DNA of 30,490 nucleotides from Silene noctiflora (lineage: Eukaryota; Streptophyta; Magnoliopsida; Caryophyllales; Caryophyllaceae). A program made the translations under genes and the position numbers. Below are positions 10,441-21,891 of the stretch, piece after piece (within the stretch, counting starts at the first letter, position 1; each line of letters begins with the position of its first letter). The DNA is taken from contig VHZZ01000126.1 of assembly GCA_009801015.1 (NCBI GenBank), positions 110,032-140,521 on the forward strand. Reading direction: 5' to 3'. The notes beneath the pieces are model-generated. The model searched no databases, was not told the origin of the DNA, and worked only from the letters and a program-made list of their open reading frames with translations.

Positions 10441-12471
10441 GTTTATATTTTTGTTAAAAACTATCTTATATATAGGAGCTAATCTGTATATTAATATTAA
10501 TATTATTTATATTTTCGACTAACTTTGTGTTCTTTTATCTACTTGATAACTACATATGCTAAGAGTCCAGTGAGATTTAAGAGTCAATTATTCGCGCATT
10601 GACCTATATCACATGCTTGGAGTAAGGTTGGACACTAGGACACGTTAGTGCGAGCCAAGTCGGCTCGGGGTAGCCCGGGTTGTGGTGTTGCACCCCAGGC
10701 ACAATACTAAAGAGGGGCCAGGTGGGCCGGGTTGTGATTGGCTTATTATTTTTTGGCCTAGTCTCGACTCATATAGCCCTGGTCCGGTTGGGGTAGGAGA
10801 ACAGGTTAAGTTAGACTCGCATACGGGCTGAGCAAGCTGGAAATATTGGGCTCACAAGTGCGGACTGGCTCAAGCTGGCCCACACAATTGTCTAGCTCTA
10901 GCTTGGAGCATGATTTTCCATGACTTTTTCCTTAAAACTTCGTTTTTATGTTATTTTAACACATATCCTTAAAATACGTGTTAGAAAAATCGATACGGTA
11001 ATAGCTAGTATTATTTATGTCCATTTACAACATTTAGTGGATTTCTGCTATTGGCCTATGAGTACTAGTGCGGTGCAAATTGACCATGGTAGTCCCCTTC
11101 CAACCAAAAAAAAATTGCATCCAAAGGGGAGCAAAAAATATAGTGGAAGGTTCTCAATTTAAAAAATCATAATAAAAAAGCAATAAAAAAGAATTAGCAT
11201 AGAAGATCAATAAAGTCTAATTGGTATACAACTTTTGGGACCCAATGTCACATGTTAGGTTTGATCTTTTAACCCTACACATTGTTGGGACACTAATTTT
11301 GGGTTACAAAGTCTACATTTTGGACCAATTATTTCATAATTAGCCTCACTCATATTGATTATGATAATAAATTAATAATGAGCATTAAACAAAATATAAA
11401 GTATGTACTATTGTTTTGTGGAAAATATTACATCAAGGTACAAAGTTGTTTAGTTTCTATATCTTTGATTGAGCATTATTACAATGATATATCATAGGTC
11501 CCAAATAAGCAATAATATGGATTGAATATGTTATTTAAAGTGTCGGTTTAAATCGAATAGTCATCTTCTTAACTGGATATAGATATATTTGAGAGGGAGG
11601 GGAAGAAATGACGAGAATTCTAATTGGTATTTGAGACCGAATGTAAACAATAGGTTACAACTTGGTTTATAGAACTTTATCACATTCAGGCTCACTCTAA
11701 CTGTCTAGGCAACTAGAATGTCCAATACTTGTGAACTATGACAATTTTATAAGAAATTATCAATTTTTTGACTAAAATTAACAATCGTAATGATATATAA
11801 ATATCCAAGTGTCAAGTTTTAGACACAGTTTGTACACGAGCACATAACATATGTCGAGTGCTGTAAAGAAATGAACATCAAATGACCATATATGGACTAG
11901 TTAGCAAGAGGTTGGACTATTTTAGACCTTGAGACTACCAAGTATCATATTTGTAATCGGTTTTGTCTTCGTTACGACAATCATATCCATCTTAAGGGTC
12001 AAACAGATTAAGTACTACTCCGGATAAATAAACGAGACAAGATTTTTGTCACTCTTTAGGCATTCCACATTTTGTCTCATCTTTCAATTTGACCGCTTTC
12101 TTCTTTAAGATAGATATATATGTTGCTGACAAGAACCGAATACAATTCACGAGAACGAATTCTCATGACTTACCAGTTATACTAACTAGCATCTGCATAT
12201 ATCCTCTTAAATATAAACATATAATATTACCCGTCACAAATCCAAATTAATTTCAATAAACTTCCAGTAAAACCGTGACATAACTATATATATACAACGG
12301 TTTTATTTGAAAATTTGCGAATTAGATTAGGTAGATGGTGTACTTTTAAAAATCGAAGCATCCAACAAGACATAGAATGTGAGAAGATCAGATCAGGATG
12401 CTGATTTGTTACATATGCCAGTTATGGTCCTAGCTAGCAGAAGGCAGATAACTTTAACATATAAATATTAA
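10404..12471. other. Long intergenic stretch, no supported gene
   Basis: At about 10630-10905 lies a GC-richer block full of GGGCC, GGCTCG and GGGCCGGGTTG words, probably a decayed transposon like the one at 21895-22101. At about 10955-10993 is a copy of the CTAAC/GTTAG palindromic word. The 80-codon plus-strand frame 10920-11162 spans that repeat and is not a gene. From 11165 to 12471 I see only AT-rich unique-looking DNA. Confidence 0.5.
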
Positions 12472-13040
12472 TATATTATAGGGATATTCTACGGTGTACC
12501 CCTGTGTTTTTCGGTTTTCTATGTTGTATCTCTACATTTTTGAAAATGTATTGTGTACCACTAAACTTATTACTTATTCTCCATCATGACCTTCTTCAAA
12601 TCTGCATTAACTTTATAATCATAAAACAACCGTAATTTGACCTTTATTTTGACTTATTAATGTTGTATCACCATCCTTTACTCGAAGCATCACAAATAAC
12701 TTTTAATAAGCACAAACTATTATTAAAAACTTTCGTTATAAAGCATGAAATAATAATGATGATTTGATGAATTTGAGTGAAATTCGTATACTATTTGGTG
12801 GGTTAATGATTATTCGGCGAACTAATAAGTAAATGGGTAGGTTGTCAAGTAATTGGAATGATAAATAGACGATTTAATAGATTAATTAAGAAATTATGCT
12901 AGCAAAGACAATGAATAAGGTCATTGTATAGACTAATGTATAAAGTTTAGGGGTATACCATAGAATTTCAAAAATATAAGGGTACTACATTAGAAAACCG
13001 AAAAACTCGAGGGTGCACCATAGAATATCCCTACATTATA
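12472..13040. mobile_element. Mutator-type fold-back MITE with 9-bp duplication
   Basis: The element spans 12481-13031. Its ends are long inverted repeats of about 90-100 bases: left GGGATATTCTACGGTGTACC, right (reverse strand) GGGATATTCTATGGTGCACC, continuing through CGGTTTTCTA and ATTTTTGAAA blocks to the ACTAAACTT words. It is flanked by TATATTATA (12472-12480) and TACATTATA (13032-13040), 8 of 9 alike, which fits the 9-base duplication of Mutator-like elements. The middle is AT-rich and encodes no transposase. Confidence 0.75.
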
Positions 13041-13542
13041 ATTCTTATTGTTTGCTATATATGCAAATGCAGTTTGGTAAAAGAAACAGTAATTATAATT
13101 CTTTTGTTTGCTTTTGTGAATGAATGGGGACGTATGTCGTTCAAATAATTGACAACTTATTGTCTTATTTTCTGCTCATTTTTGCCTATAAACTTGTCTT
13201 ATATATAACCCTACCTTCCTTGTATATTGGTACCACCTTCCTAATATAACTTCTAGGAGACCATTTCTGGATTTCATGGCATTGATTCATTTGTCCATCA
13301 CCTTGTTAGTTTGAACCGAAAACATTGTTCGTAATACTTCTGTCTTAACGAGTAAGTTAAGACATATTTGAATCGATAATGTTTCTATTGAAATTCATGG
13401 AAACAAGGGTTATTACAACGGTTCTCTTAAAATTGTTGAATTGAAACATTTTGATTTCGGTCTATTTTTAACGGTCACACATTAGTGTCTTTCTTTAGGT
13501 GATCGATAACGAGTATAGTTCTATGGTAAATTGAAAAGAAAT
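13041..13542. other. Intergenic gap
   Basis: Unique-looking AT-rich DNA between two MITEs. No open frame, RNA gene or repeat could be supported. Confidence 0.5.
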
Positions 13543-13729
13543 GTCAAAATCAGTGGTGGAGCTAGGGGGGGCTAGTAGGGGTGGCCGTCGCTCCTGGCAG
13601 TTGAGTTTTTCGAAATTTTTAGTTAAATTTTTCGAATTTTTCCGAGTGTCCCTTATATTATTACCCATCCACCCCCCTTAAAAATTTCCGCCCCTGAACT
13701 CAAATCCTGGCTCCGCCACTGGTTAAAAT
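13543..13729. mobile_element. hAT-type MITE with 8-bp duplication
   Basis: The element runs 13551-13721, beginning CAGTGGTGGAGCTAGG and ending CCTGGCTCCGCCACTG, near-perfect inverted ends of a kind common in plant hAT MITEs. GTCAAAAT (13543-13550) and GTTAAAAT (13722-13729) flank it, differing at one base, as for an 8-base hAT duplication. The 171-base interior is non-coding. Confidence 0.8.
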
Positions 13730-14457
13730 ACAATAATGACATTACATGTAAAGCATGTATGTGTGGATTATTTATCCTCTTTTTTGGTTCATTTTGTGTT
13801 TCACTAAATCCTTAAATTAGAAGTGGTTGTGTTAAACAGTGACTGATATATCAAAATGTAAAGGTAACATGATACAAGATGAGACAAGAAAATAAATCGG
13901 AGGATCGAATAATGAATGATTTGTAATTGAGAGTTGTCTTTTACATTTTCAGTTCGACATATGAATTACTATTCGAAAATATACATATTCCATTATTTGA
14001 CATGTACCTTTTTCAACTTTTTTTGGATATATTAGATTGATCTTCTAAGATAACGACGAATAATTCCACTTTTAGTCGAGTTAGAAAAATCGAAAATCGA
14101 TAGCTACCTACTCGCCACAAGATCACATGTCGTTAAACAAGATTACTTAAGCATCTACCACAATTAGTATAATAGTATACTTGCAATCGAGGTTATATAT
14201 AGTACATGACTACATGCACATTGATTCTAGAAATAATTTTAGACCTTTACAAATTACATATAACACGTACACTAAACGTCCAAAGTTTGGCATAACACAA
14301 ATAATAAAATATAAATTAGATGGTAATGAGATTTGCTAACAAGATCTAATTATATCACAAATCAATTAATACAATTTGGTAAAGATATACACATGTCACA
14401 CATACATAGTAATCTTAAACTTTCAAAAGTCTTATTCAGAAATAATTAATTAAATGA
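13730..14457. other. Intergenic gap
   Basis: AT-rich, no gene, RNA or clear repeat seen. Confidence 0.5.
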
Positions 14458-14617
14458 TTTTTTTGGGTGTAAATCATCCTGTTTAATTCGAATTCGAGCC
14501 GGGTAGGATCATTAGGGAGGTAAAGCTTTCCTCATGAGTTTTAACACTGTTGCGTTTCCAGATCTCGTACATGAAACCTCCGGTTAAGTTAGAACAACCC
14601 CTTATCAGTTGATCTAA
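14458..14617 (-). mobile_element. tRNA-derived SINE, minus strand
   Basis: On the minus strand, TAGATCAACTGATAAGG (14599-14616) fits a box A and CATGTACGAGATC (14561-14573) a mutated box B, about 45 bases apart. The body runs left through CCGGCTCGAATTCG to ACACCCAAAAAAAT, a probable tail near 14458. The family is unknown to me and the edges are approximate. The box B is too decayed for an active tRNA gene. Confidence 0.5.
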
Positions 14618-15877
14618 ATGCTGATATTTAATTAGATAAGGTATGAATTAATGATGATAATTATTAACCACTTTAATTGAAGAAAGTAAAGTTGTTGTGT
14701 TTGCTTATGATTTGACGATTTGTAAGATGATCTTTTGTAGATATTTACAAGTATTACAACGTACGTCTAGGTGCACTTTTACATTCTTTTACTAGTGTTT
14801 TTTATTCTCCAATTATTCTTTGATTCGTGCTAATCGGTTTGAGTGAACGTTAAGCTTCATGATTTTTACTACATTACCTTACAATTATACTCCTAAATGA
14901 GTAAATGTTTGTAAGTATGAAAGAAAGATGAACTCGTTTTCGGGGCAAAATCGAACATATGTTTGTTTTATATATTACATCGTCTAATTATAAAATCTTC
15001 CAAGATATACTTAAATATTCAATAAGAAATTAAAATATCCTAAAAAAAGAGACTTTCAAATATCAATAAAAGTTTAGGTTGATCCCATGATACAAACACG
15101 ATGCTAGGGTGCGACCTAGTGATACCAAATCTCGATATTCATCTTCTCACATTTTTTTATGTATGTAGGGTCAGACATTTTAGTAGCGCCTACAATTTGG
15201 ATGTGATCAGGTGATAGCACAACTTAATATCCAATTGGGATCCTCTTTATGTATTCGTCTCTCATTTCCTTCAATTTTCTATCAATGGTATATATTATGT
15301 TTTGAAACGATTTAATAGCGGCAATTAAGCTGACTGAAGAAGTTGAGAATTGATAACGAATTATATATTGCTCTATTACAGAAAATGAGGAGAAAGAAAA
15401 GAGAGAGAATTCATACTCATTAATACCACTCTAGTACCGTTATCTCATCATTTTCTATAGACGAAATCGGACAAAAGGTTAAACCACAAACCAAGGAGAA
15501 AAGAATCCCTCTTTGATTATTAGATGATCATACTCATGAATGCATTAAGATTTTAGACTTGTGAAAGAAAAAAAAATGCACAAACTCCTATTTTAATCCC
15601 CACAAAATATTCTCATATTCCACATCTCCACAATCCCATACCATGTACAATTCTTCTTGCATATACCAATCTTTTCCATACAAAATATTAAAATTTAACA
15701 ACATAATTAAGATCAAATTAAAAACATCTTAATATACCATTAATTAGCCAATTATCCTAAAAAAAAGCTTAATTAAAATAATTAAGCTAATTAACTAAAA
15801 TTTTCCCCCTACCTCACCACTCAATTTATGCATTTTTAATGCATATTTTTTAAAAAAAAAAAAATTATTAAAATGCT
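14618..15877. other. Intergenic DNA and 3' flank of the DUF761 gene
   Basis: No second gene seen. The last few hundred bases (about 15560-15877) lie downstream of the stop of the minus-strand gene and should hold its 3' UTR. AT-rich tracts there could supply poly(A) signals, but I cannot place the cleavage site. Confidence 0.5.
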
Positions 15878-15989
15878 TCACATAAATCTAGCAATAAGTT
15901 CTTGGTATCTTCTGTAAGACTCAATTTTTTCCAACCTAAATTTCTCATGACAATCAGCAATAAACATATCAGCAAGCTTATCAATTTCA

Positions 15990-16021
<32 letters not shown>

Positions 16022-16468
16022 TTCTTCACCATCTTTCAAATTTCCATGCTTTGCACCTTTCTCTTCTAGCCATTGAAGGTAACTCGAGAGCTCACTAGCA
16101 TCATCTTCATCACCAGCATTGCAATCGTCTTGACCGCGATTTTTGTCATCAGTCGAGTACACTGAATTCCATGTAGAATCATAGTATATATGACTTGTAC
16201 TACTATTAGGGTTTGTACCTATACCTTCAAACAAAGGCGAAGGTATAGGTAAAACATGAGATGACGAAGAACACCAATTATAATGAAGCCGAAATGAACC
16301 GAATAATATTTTTTTTCGATATTTGTTTTTTCTCTTGCTTTGTTTCAAGTACATTAGTTGGTTCTCCCGGAAAACCTCTAGGATGACTGATTTGGCCTTG
16401 GACAGGGCTCGAATAATTCGACAAATATGCGAAAATATTAGATTATGAATGACGGATTTTATTTTCAT
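15878..16468 (-). CDS. DUF761-type plant protein, 196 residues
   Basis: A single uninterrupted exon on the minus strand encodes a protein of the plant DUF761 group. From the chosen Met (16468) the order is: a basic, hydrophobic N-terminus (residues 1-40, MKIKSVIHNLIFSHICRIIR then ALSKAKSVILEVF), a Lys-rich patch (42-54), the block LFGSFRLHYNWCSSSSHVLP (55-74), an acidic stretch with ELSSYLQWLEEK (126-137), a run of nine Asn (150-158) coded by an AAT microsatellite, and a C-terminal helix EIDKLADMFIADCHEKFRLE then SYRRYQELIARFM (161-196). The C-terminal block is what I associate with DUF761. Biochemical function is unknown for the family. The frame stays open upstream to Met at 16690, with Mets at 16594 and 16537. 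I prefer 16468 because the family-like sequence begins there and the Ser/Thr-rich part before it is low complexity, though 16537 or 16594 remain possible. Confidence 0.82.
15995..16021. repeat. ATT microsatellite inside the coding region
   Basis: Nine ATT triplets (read AAT on the coding strand) encode the poly-Asn run of the DUF761-type protein. Being triplet, length changes would keep the frame. Confidence 0.95.
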
Positions 16469-16591
16469 TGTCGTAATAGATGAAGAAGAAGATGAAGTAG
16501 AAGTTGAAGTAGAAATTGTAGGAGATGTTTTGTTCATAGTTAAGAAAATATGAAGAGAAGAAAAAGGGTTTTTATGGTGAGATGGACTAAC

Positions 16592-16617
16592 CATAATATT
16601 ATTATTATTATTATTAT
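16592..16617. repeat. ATT microsatellite in the 5' region of the gene
   Basis: A run of ATT/AAT triplets about 125 bases upstream of the favoured start. It would be 5' UTR if translation starts at 16468 or 16537. Confidence 0.9.
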
Positions 16618-16660
16618 GTTTTTTTTTATGATATTTTTGTGTTATGGGTACTAGTCCAAA

Positions 16661-16673
16661 ATGAGATATATAA
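16661..16673 (-). promoter_or_regulatory. Probable TATA box of the DUF761 gene
   Basis: The minus strand reads CCCTTTATATATCTC here. A TATA box at this place would set transcription start near 16635, which lies downstream of the Met at 16690. That argues against the longest open frame and for a start at 16594, 16537 or 16468. It is an inference from sequence alone. Confidence 0.5.
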
Positions 16674-16690
16674 AGGGTCTCGTTTACCAA

Positions 16691-17321
16691 TATGTTGGTA
16701 ATAAATTTAATTTATTTTTAATTTTGGTAGGGAATTGCTTTATTGTATGAGGTATTGTACATATCCACTTTTCTACCTTTGTGTTTTTTATTTTTTTTAT
16801 TTTCCCTCTAACTTTAATTTGTTTTGATATTGAGATTTGAGGGTGACATGTAGTTTAAATTCTAATATTTTTAAAGTTTATACTTATCTATTAGAAGTAT
16901 AGAATAGAATAATAGCTAGATTAGATTGTGTTACGTCTAAGTCTAACATTAGTACGATTCCGAATTATCGGTTAATAGTTTGTGGTAAATTTTGAAACAG
17001 AATATGAGAATATAAAACATTCCAATATTTCATGTCATCGAATATAGATATATCCTGTTTGTCGGCGTTAAATACAAATTTTACGTAATTTTATGACCAA
17101 AAAATGAAAATAAGTAAAAAACTATTGGCTATAATAAATGTATATATGAATGAATTAATAATTAATTAACCAAGCAATAATTCATTAAGAAGATTTAAAC
17201 TTGACTTAAACTCAAATAAGACCTGCATGATCCTTTCCGATCGATATTATACATCCTACTCCATACCGTATCATATCTAACAACATTTTTACTCGAGATC
17301 AACTGTATTAAGGTGGCTTTA
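16691..17321. other. Upstream region of the DUF761 gene
   Basis: AT-rich DNA with no open frame. It should hold the proximal promoter elements of the minus-strand gene. I recognise no specific binding site with confidence. Confidence 0.4.
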
Positions 17322-17411
17322 GGCCCTGTTCTTTCTGGCTCACTTTCGGCTCATTTAAGTTAAATTCAACTCTATTTATTTCAGTTTAGCCGGAAAAAAA
17401 AAAACAGGGTC
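17322..17411. mobile_element. Short Tourist-like MITE, 90 bases
   Basis: It starts GGCCCTGTTCTTTCTGGCT and ends, on the reverse strand, GACCCTGTTTTTTTTTTTCC then GGCT, so the ends are inverted repeats. It is flanked by TTA on the left and TA on the right. It shares its ends and TTCAGTTTAG-like interior with 10197-10403, but is a deleted version. Confidence 0.65.
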
Positions 17412-17905
17412 TATTAGTGAAATTTTAAGTTAGTTAACATTAATGATGTCAATAAATGTTACTCCCATTTGTGTTTCCTTTGGTGTAACGCTGAAGTTTT
17501 AGGACAGTAATTAAAGGCAAAACGTATCCCAATGCAATTATAACAAGAGGGAGTAAAAAAAAATGTTATGTACTTTGATCTTGTTTGGTGGTCTGACACA
17601 GTGACACTTGATTTTACAGCTTTGTAGTTTTTTTTAATTTTAATCTAACGAGGGTATTTTGGTAATTTGTAATCGTGCTGATGCGCAGCCGTTTCATACA
17701 TGCAATTCTTGCTTAAAAATTCTACAAAGACCAAGTCTTGCTAACAACTTCTTCAATTCATCAAGTCATGCATGTATTAAGGAGTCAATTGGGTCATTAG
17801 TTAAGTTAAATGATGAGATTTTATTTTGTCGTAAGGATTGTTATGTTTAACTCGATTCATTCGATGAAGATTGGATAAACAGGTCAATTGATTTGGATTT
17901 GTTGT
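17412..17905. other. Intergenic gap
   Basis: No supported gene. A 63-codon plus-strand frame at 17659-17850 has several Cys but no family resemblance and no coding support. Confidence 0.4.
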
Positions 17906-18190
17906 CAGGTCGGCTTGGATTAGGTTAATTTGAGTATGAGCTTGACTAAGACACTCAGATCAAGTCATTTCAAGTATGAGTATCAACAAACTTAGCAAAT
18001 GAAACTTGATTCCAAAAAAGAAATGAATCTCCTAAAAAAAAAAATTGTAACAGGTCGGCTTAGATTAAGTTAGTGTGAGTATGAGCTTGACCAAGACATT
18101 TCAAATAAAATGCTTTAGGTCAAGTCATTTCGAGTATGAGTATAAACAAACTTAGCAAATGAAACTTGATCCCAAGAAAAAGAAATGACT
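17906..18190. repeat. Tandem duplication, 145-base period
   Basis: Two direct copies begin with CAGGTCGGCTTGGATTA (17906) and CAGGTCGGCTTAGATTA (18051). Both carry GAGTATGAGCTTGAC, CAAGTCATTTC, then CAAACTTAGCAAATGAAAC and an A-rich end. The second has a short insertion (ATTTCAAATAAAATGC). No open frame crosses it. Confidence 0.85.
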
Positions 18191-19080
18191 GCAATAAATT
18201 GGATATAATATCCGATGAAATATTCAAAATAAGTAACTTCAGTTTACCATACACCTCAATTAACCTGATTTATATAAAATATGAATTGAAAACTTGCATA
18301 CTTTAATAAAATCACATGAGTCATGAATTTGAACTACTTTTTACATGAACCCATCTTACCCATATATAATCATTTAAACTCATCGAATCAGTTAGATATT
18401 TCTCTATATATGTTTTTCTATGGAAATGAAAATATATGAATGTATATGCATTCTGTTAAAAAATTAATCAACAGTATTGCAGCTCGACATCCTAAAACAT
18501 CTCCTTCGAACAATGAGTGGTCGAAATGATCTCGAATAGAGTCGAGCCAAGATTGAAATGAAGGCATATTGAGTAGGTGTATACTACCGCTTCAATTTGA
18601 CTTGAGCTAATGAGTCATTACGTGGTCTTGTTACAAGAACGTTAAAAATATGAGTCACTTTAATCGAGCTGTGACTCGGGTCATTCCTCTAACACAAATC
18701 GGACGAATCAAGCTCGACTCCACCCAAATTAATTACTCGTAACTAGCAAGTATCGAACGTGTAGAAACGGGGTGATAAATATTTTATGCAAATCGTTACA
18801 TGATCCAAACAAACAGTAAACTGACTGGTATATTTGTTTCCTCATTTTAATCAAATCACAAGGACAATCACTAGCAAGTGACAATAAATTAATCCAAATT
18901 GAATACCCCTACACAAAAAAAGCACCACAATTATCTAAAGTAATCATCGAAAAACTAGATATAAAGTACAAAAGTTATCAATAAAATTAAGGTTTTCAAA
19001 AAAAGAAAAAAATAAATAAATTATGGGAGAAGACGATCTTACAACATTAGACGATTCTTTTATTACTTAAACTCTTATTT
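18191..19080. other. Intergenic DNA with TCGA-rich words
   Basis: No gene seen. At about 18480-18760 TCGAGC, GACTCG and GAGTCG words are frequent, suggesting decayed low-complexity repeat. The rest is AT-rich and featureless. Confidence 0.45.
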
Positions 19081-19560
19081 ATCAGTAAACCTGGTAAGAT
19101 TGACTTGCCCGAGTGATCCTACTCGAAACCTGAATTGATGATCTGAGCAAGACATATTGACGTGTATCCTGAATTGATCCGACCCAAATGTTGATTGTTG
19201 GAAAGGGATAACAGACCCGATAACTTGAATGAGTAGACCCGATTTGATTTGACCTCGATTTTTTGCACATCCAAAAGAACCCGGTCCGAACTTACTTGAC
19301 TCGAGTACTACAACCCGCAGCGCTTGACCCGTCTACCGGGTCTAATTTATCTATAGGTGGACCGTTCTATAGTGTTTCGACACCTGACAAAATTAACCCA
19401 AACCCGAATAACCCGACCTAGCACCCGAACTCAAGATTCAAGTTTGACCCGAACTCGAATTGACTCAACCCAATATAACCCGATCCAAATATTTATTGTC
19501 GTAAACTGATTATTATCCATAACCGAACCGACTCGAAACTGACCCGTTTAAGAGGTCTAT
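19081..19560. repeat. Degenerate CCCGA/CTCGA-rich block
   Basis: Words such as GACCCGA, ACCCGAAC and GACTCGA recur throughout, on one strand, with no fixed period. Similar blocks occur at 20410-20605 and 28375-28480. It is non-coding; the short minus-strand frame 19082-19270 follows the repeat and is not a gene. Decayed transposon or degenerate satellite are both possible. Confidence 0.55.
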
Positions 19561-19699
19561 ATGTAAGACATTGTTATTAATTAGAGAAAAGAATGAGATC
19601 CAAAAAATAAGGGTAAAAAGTACATGTTCCAACAAAGAATCTTGAAGAGGTGAACATATTCTGAAAGCATTGGTTAACGAAGAAAATAAGAGTAAGGAC

Positions 19700-19812
19700 A
19701 GTAATTGACGTAGTCTAAAGGGTGTAATATAGGATAGTATTATTAGTAGGAAGCGAGTCTCCCGCCTCTTAATACGCCTGAGCCAATACTCGATGAGCTA
19801 AATCTGCCCGAT
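19700..19812 (-). mobile_element. Possible tRNA-derived SINE head, minus strand
   Basis: Minus-strand TAGCTCATCGAGTATTGG (19783-19800) looks like box A and GGGAGACTCGCTTCC (19749-19763) like box B, matching about 8 of 11 bases of the usual consensus. The A-B spacing fits a pol III promoter. The 3' limit is not defined. Confidence 0.35.
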
Positions 19813-20409
19813 TCCTCGCCGATCTTAATCTTTCCATCTTATGTAATGACAAATTTGCATGTCTCCCCCTATGCTCTTATCTTGTGTCTTTGCATGTCTT
19901 ATCTTACGCTAATATCGGTTTCTCTAACGTGTGCCCTAATATTACTATTAATTAATGTTTCTCACTTTCTTGCTGTATATTGTTATTGTTTTCCTAATGT
20001 AGTTTGTACTATGTATTTAACATGAATCATATCGGAACCTAATATGTAGTTTTATTTGAAATATATGAATCGCTGATTAATCGATATAAGACTTGATGTA
20101 ATTTATTAGAATTATTATAAAACTTTTTTCAATATAAATTAAGTTGATTGAACCGAATTTATGTATAAAAAAGAGAAAGACAAAGTAATAAGTGAGTCGA
20201 ACACGACCCCAAATATGGACCAGATTTAATTTTGACCTGGTAAATTTAACGACTCGACAATTATTAAGCATGATATTGATAAAAATAAAAACAATTTAGT
20301 GTTTATCTTAATATGTTTGACTTAATAACAATAACAAGGTAACTAAACCAGAATAATGGTCGCAAAATAATGTTAATGGTAAGAAATTGAAGTTATGCAA
20401 TAGCGATTA
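19813..20409. other. Intergenic gap
   Basis: AT-rich, with half of the CTAAC-type word near 19910-19935. No gene supported; the 64-codon minus-strand frame at 20077-20271 lacks any domain. Confidence 0.45.
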
Positions 20410-20605
20410 TATAACTAGACTCGACAACGGCTTAACTTGACCCGAACATATTAATTAACATGAAATGACCAACCCGGCCCGAAATGGTTCAACGACCTGG
20501 CTTGGAAACGACCTGACCCGACCAAATGATATGTTGACCAGATATGACATGTACCCGATACGACCTGATCCGACTTGACCAACCGAAATCCGATCAGACT
20601 GACCA
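20410..20605. repeat. Second CCCGA/CGACC-rich block
   Basis: GACCCGA, CGACCTGG and CCCGATACGACC words recur as in 19081-19560. Non-coding. Confidence 0.5.
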
Positions 20606-21310
20606 AATTACCACCTCTCTCTTTCTACGACATAGTTTGAAAGAAACCACAAAAGTTTGGATTAGCAGTTAAAATGATTTTTTAATTATAAAATAAGGAT
20701 TAATAAACTTATCTTTAAGGAACTTTAATGTATGTTTTTCCGCAGCATCGTTGGTAATCATCTGACCGATAAATTTGCAACTTTTTAGGTCATTAAATAA
20801 ATGTCACATAAAAGTATGTATTAAAAATTAATCCTGAGATTAAGAAGTGATTAGCACGCGAACTATGTTTATGAAACTTTTGTGCTTGGGATTAATGTAA
20901 TAAAGGGACGTATTGACCGCCAAAATTGACCAAATAAACCGTGTTAGGCATATCAAATCTTTCTTATAACACTCGTAATATGTTTACCTACTCTTCTTGA
21001 GAGGGATATTTACCTAGTTATTTGTACCATACTACCAATAATTCTTGTAATTATATTTCATATAATCGATTGTTCGAGTTCTTACTTAAAACCCGTAATA
21101 GTATAAAATCGATCTTGGGAACAGATTAAATAGATATAGTGTAAATATGCTAAGACTGCTTAGTAAAATCAAAATATTTGTATCGCCTAATAAGGATAAT
21201 AATGTAGATAAATTAAATCAAACGAAAATGGTGTGAACGTAAAGTTTCAATTATCAAATAAATATCAAATTCAATTTAATACTCCGTAATTACTTCATAC
21301 GGCAAGACAA
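20606..21310. other. Intergenic gap
   Basis: AT-rich DNA up to the Helitron at 21311, with one TACTCCGTA word near 21281. No gene, RNA or ordered repeat seen. Confidence 0.5.
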
Positions 21311-21891
21311 TCTCCTATATACTAAAAGAATAGGGGAATTCACAAGTTATCTTTTTAAATAAGGAAACTATGATAATTTAATTGTTTTTACTAAATAAGA
21401 AAATTAATAATTATAATATTTCATTATACAATTTTTTTCATTAAAATTAATCTTTTCATTTTATATATTTTCACAAAACATTAAGCTATAATATTTTAAT
21501 TAAAATATAAATAAATAAAATAAAACTATAAACTATAAACCGTTTTGATTACTTTCATGACAAAAATAAATTGAGAGAATTTATAAAATTGGAATCGTTA
21601 GCTTTGTGGTATAAAAAATATTTTTTAAAAAACTCAATTCAGCACATTACTCAATTATCTTGGATTAATTGCTAGCGAAAAAATGAACAATTAATTAGCT
21701 ACCACTATTATTTTACAGTTCAAATTTACTTGGTTTTCTTGAATAATTTTGCAGCTCAATTTTTTTTTCTCATATCAAAATATAATTACGTGAAATATGA
21801 AAAATTAATAAGGTGTTAATTTATGATTAAGTAATACAAAAATAAAAAACTCTATAAAAACCGTGCATTTATTGCGCGGGATCTAAACTAG
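21311..21891 (+). mobile_element. Non-autonomous Helitron with both ends
   Basis: It begins TCTCCTATATACTAAAAG after an A and ends CTAG (21888-21891) before a T, the Helitron pattern of 5'-TC, 3'-CTRR, inserted at AT. A hairpin, CCGTGCA-TTTAT-TGCGCGG with one mismatch, sits about 8 bases before the end (21861-21879). The 581-base body is AT-rich and encodes no Rep/helicase. Its first 280 bases match the arms of 7142-8262 and, inverted, 1-292 and 22550-23259. Confidence 0.82.

Noticed and set aside
10920-11162. 80-codon open frame on the plus strand
   Set aside because: It spans a dispersed palindromic repeat word and ends in low-complexity Lys/Ser; no family resemblance.
12481-13031. MicroRNA precursor from the long inverted repeat
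   Set aside because: Inverted arms plus a 9-base target duplication mark a transposon; no evidence of a mature small RNA from sequence alone.
16469-16690. N-terminal extension of the DUF761-type protein to the first Met
   Set aside because: A TATA box lies at 16661-16673, inside the extension, and its sequence is low complexity.
14458-19812. Functional tRNA genes at the box A/B pairs
   Set aside because: Box B sequences are mutated and no cloverleaf with acceptor stem could be drawn; SINE heads fit better.
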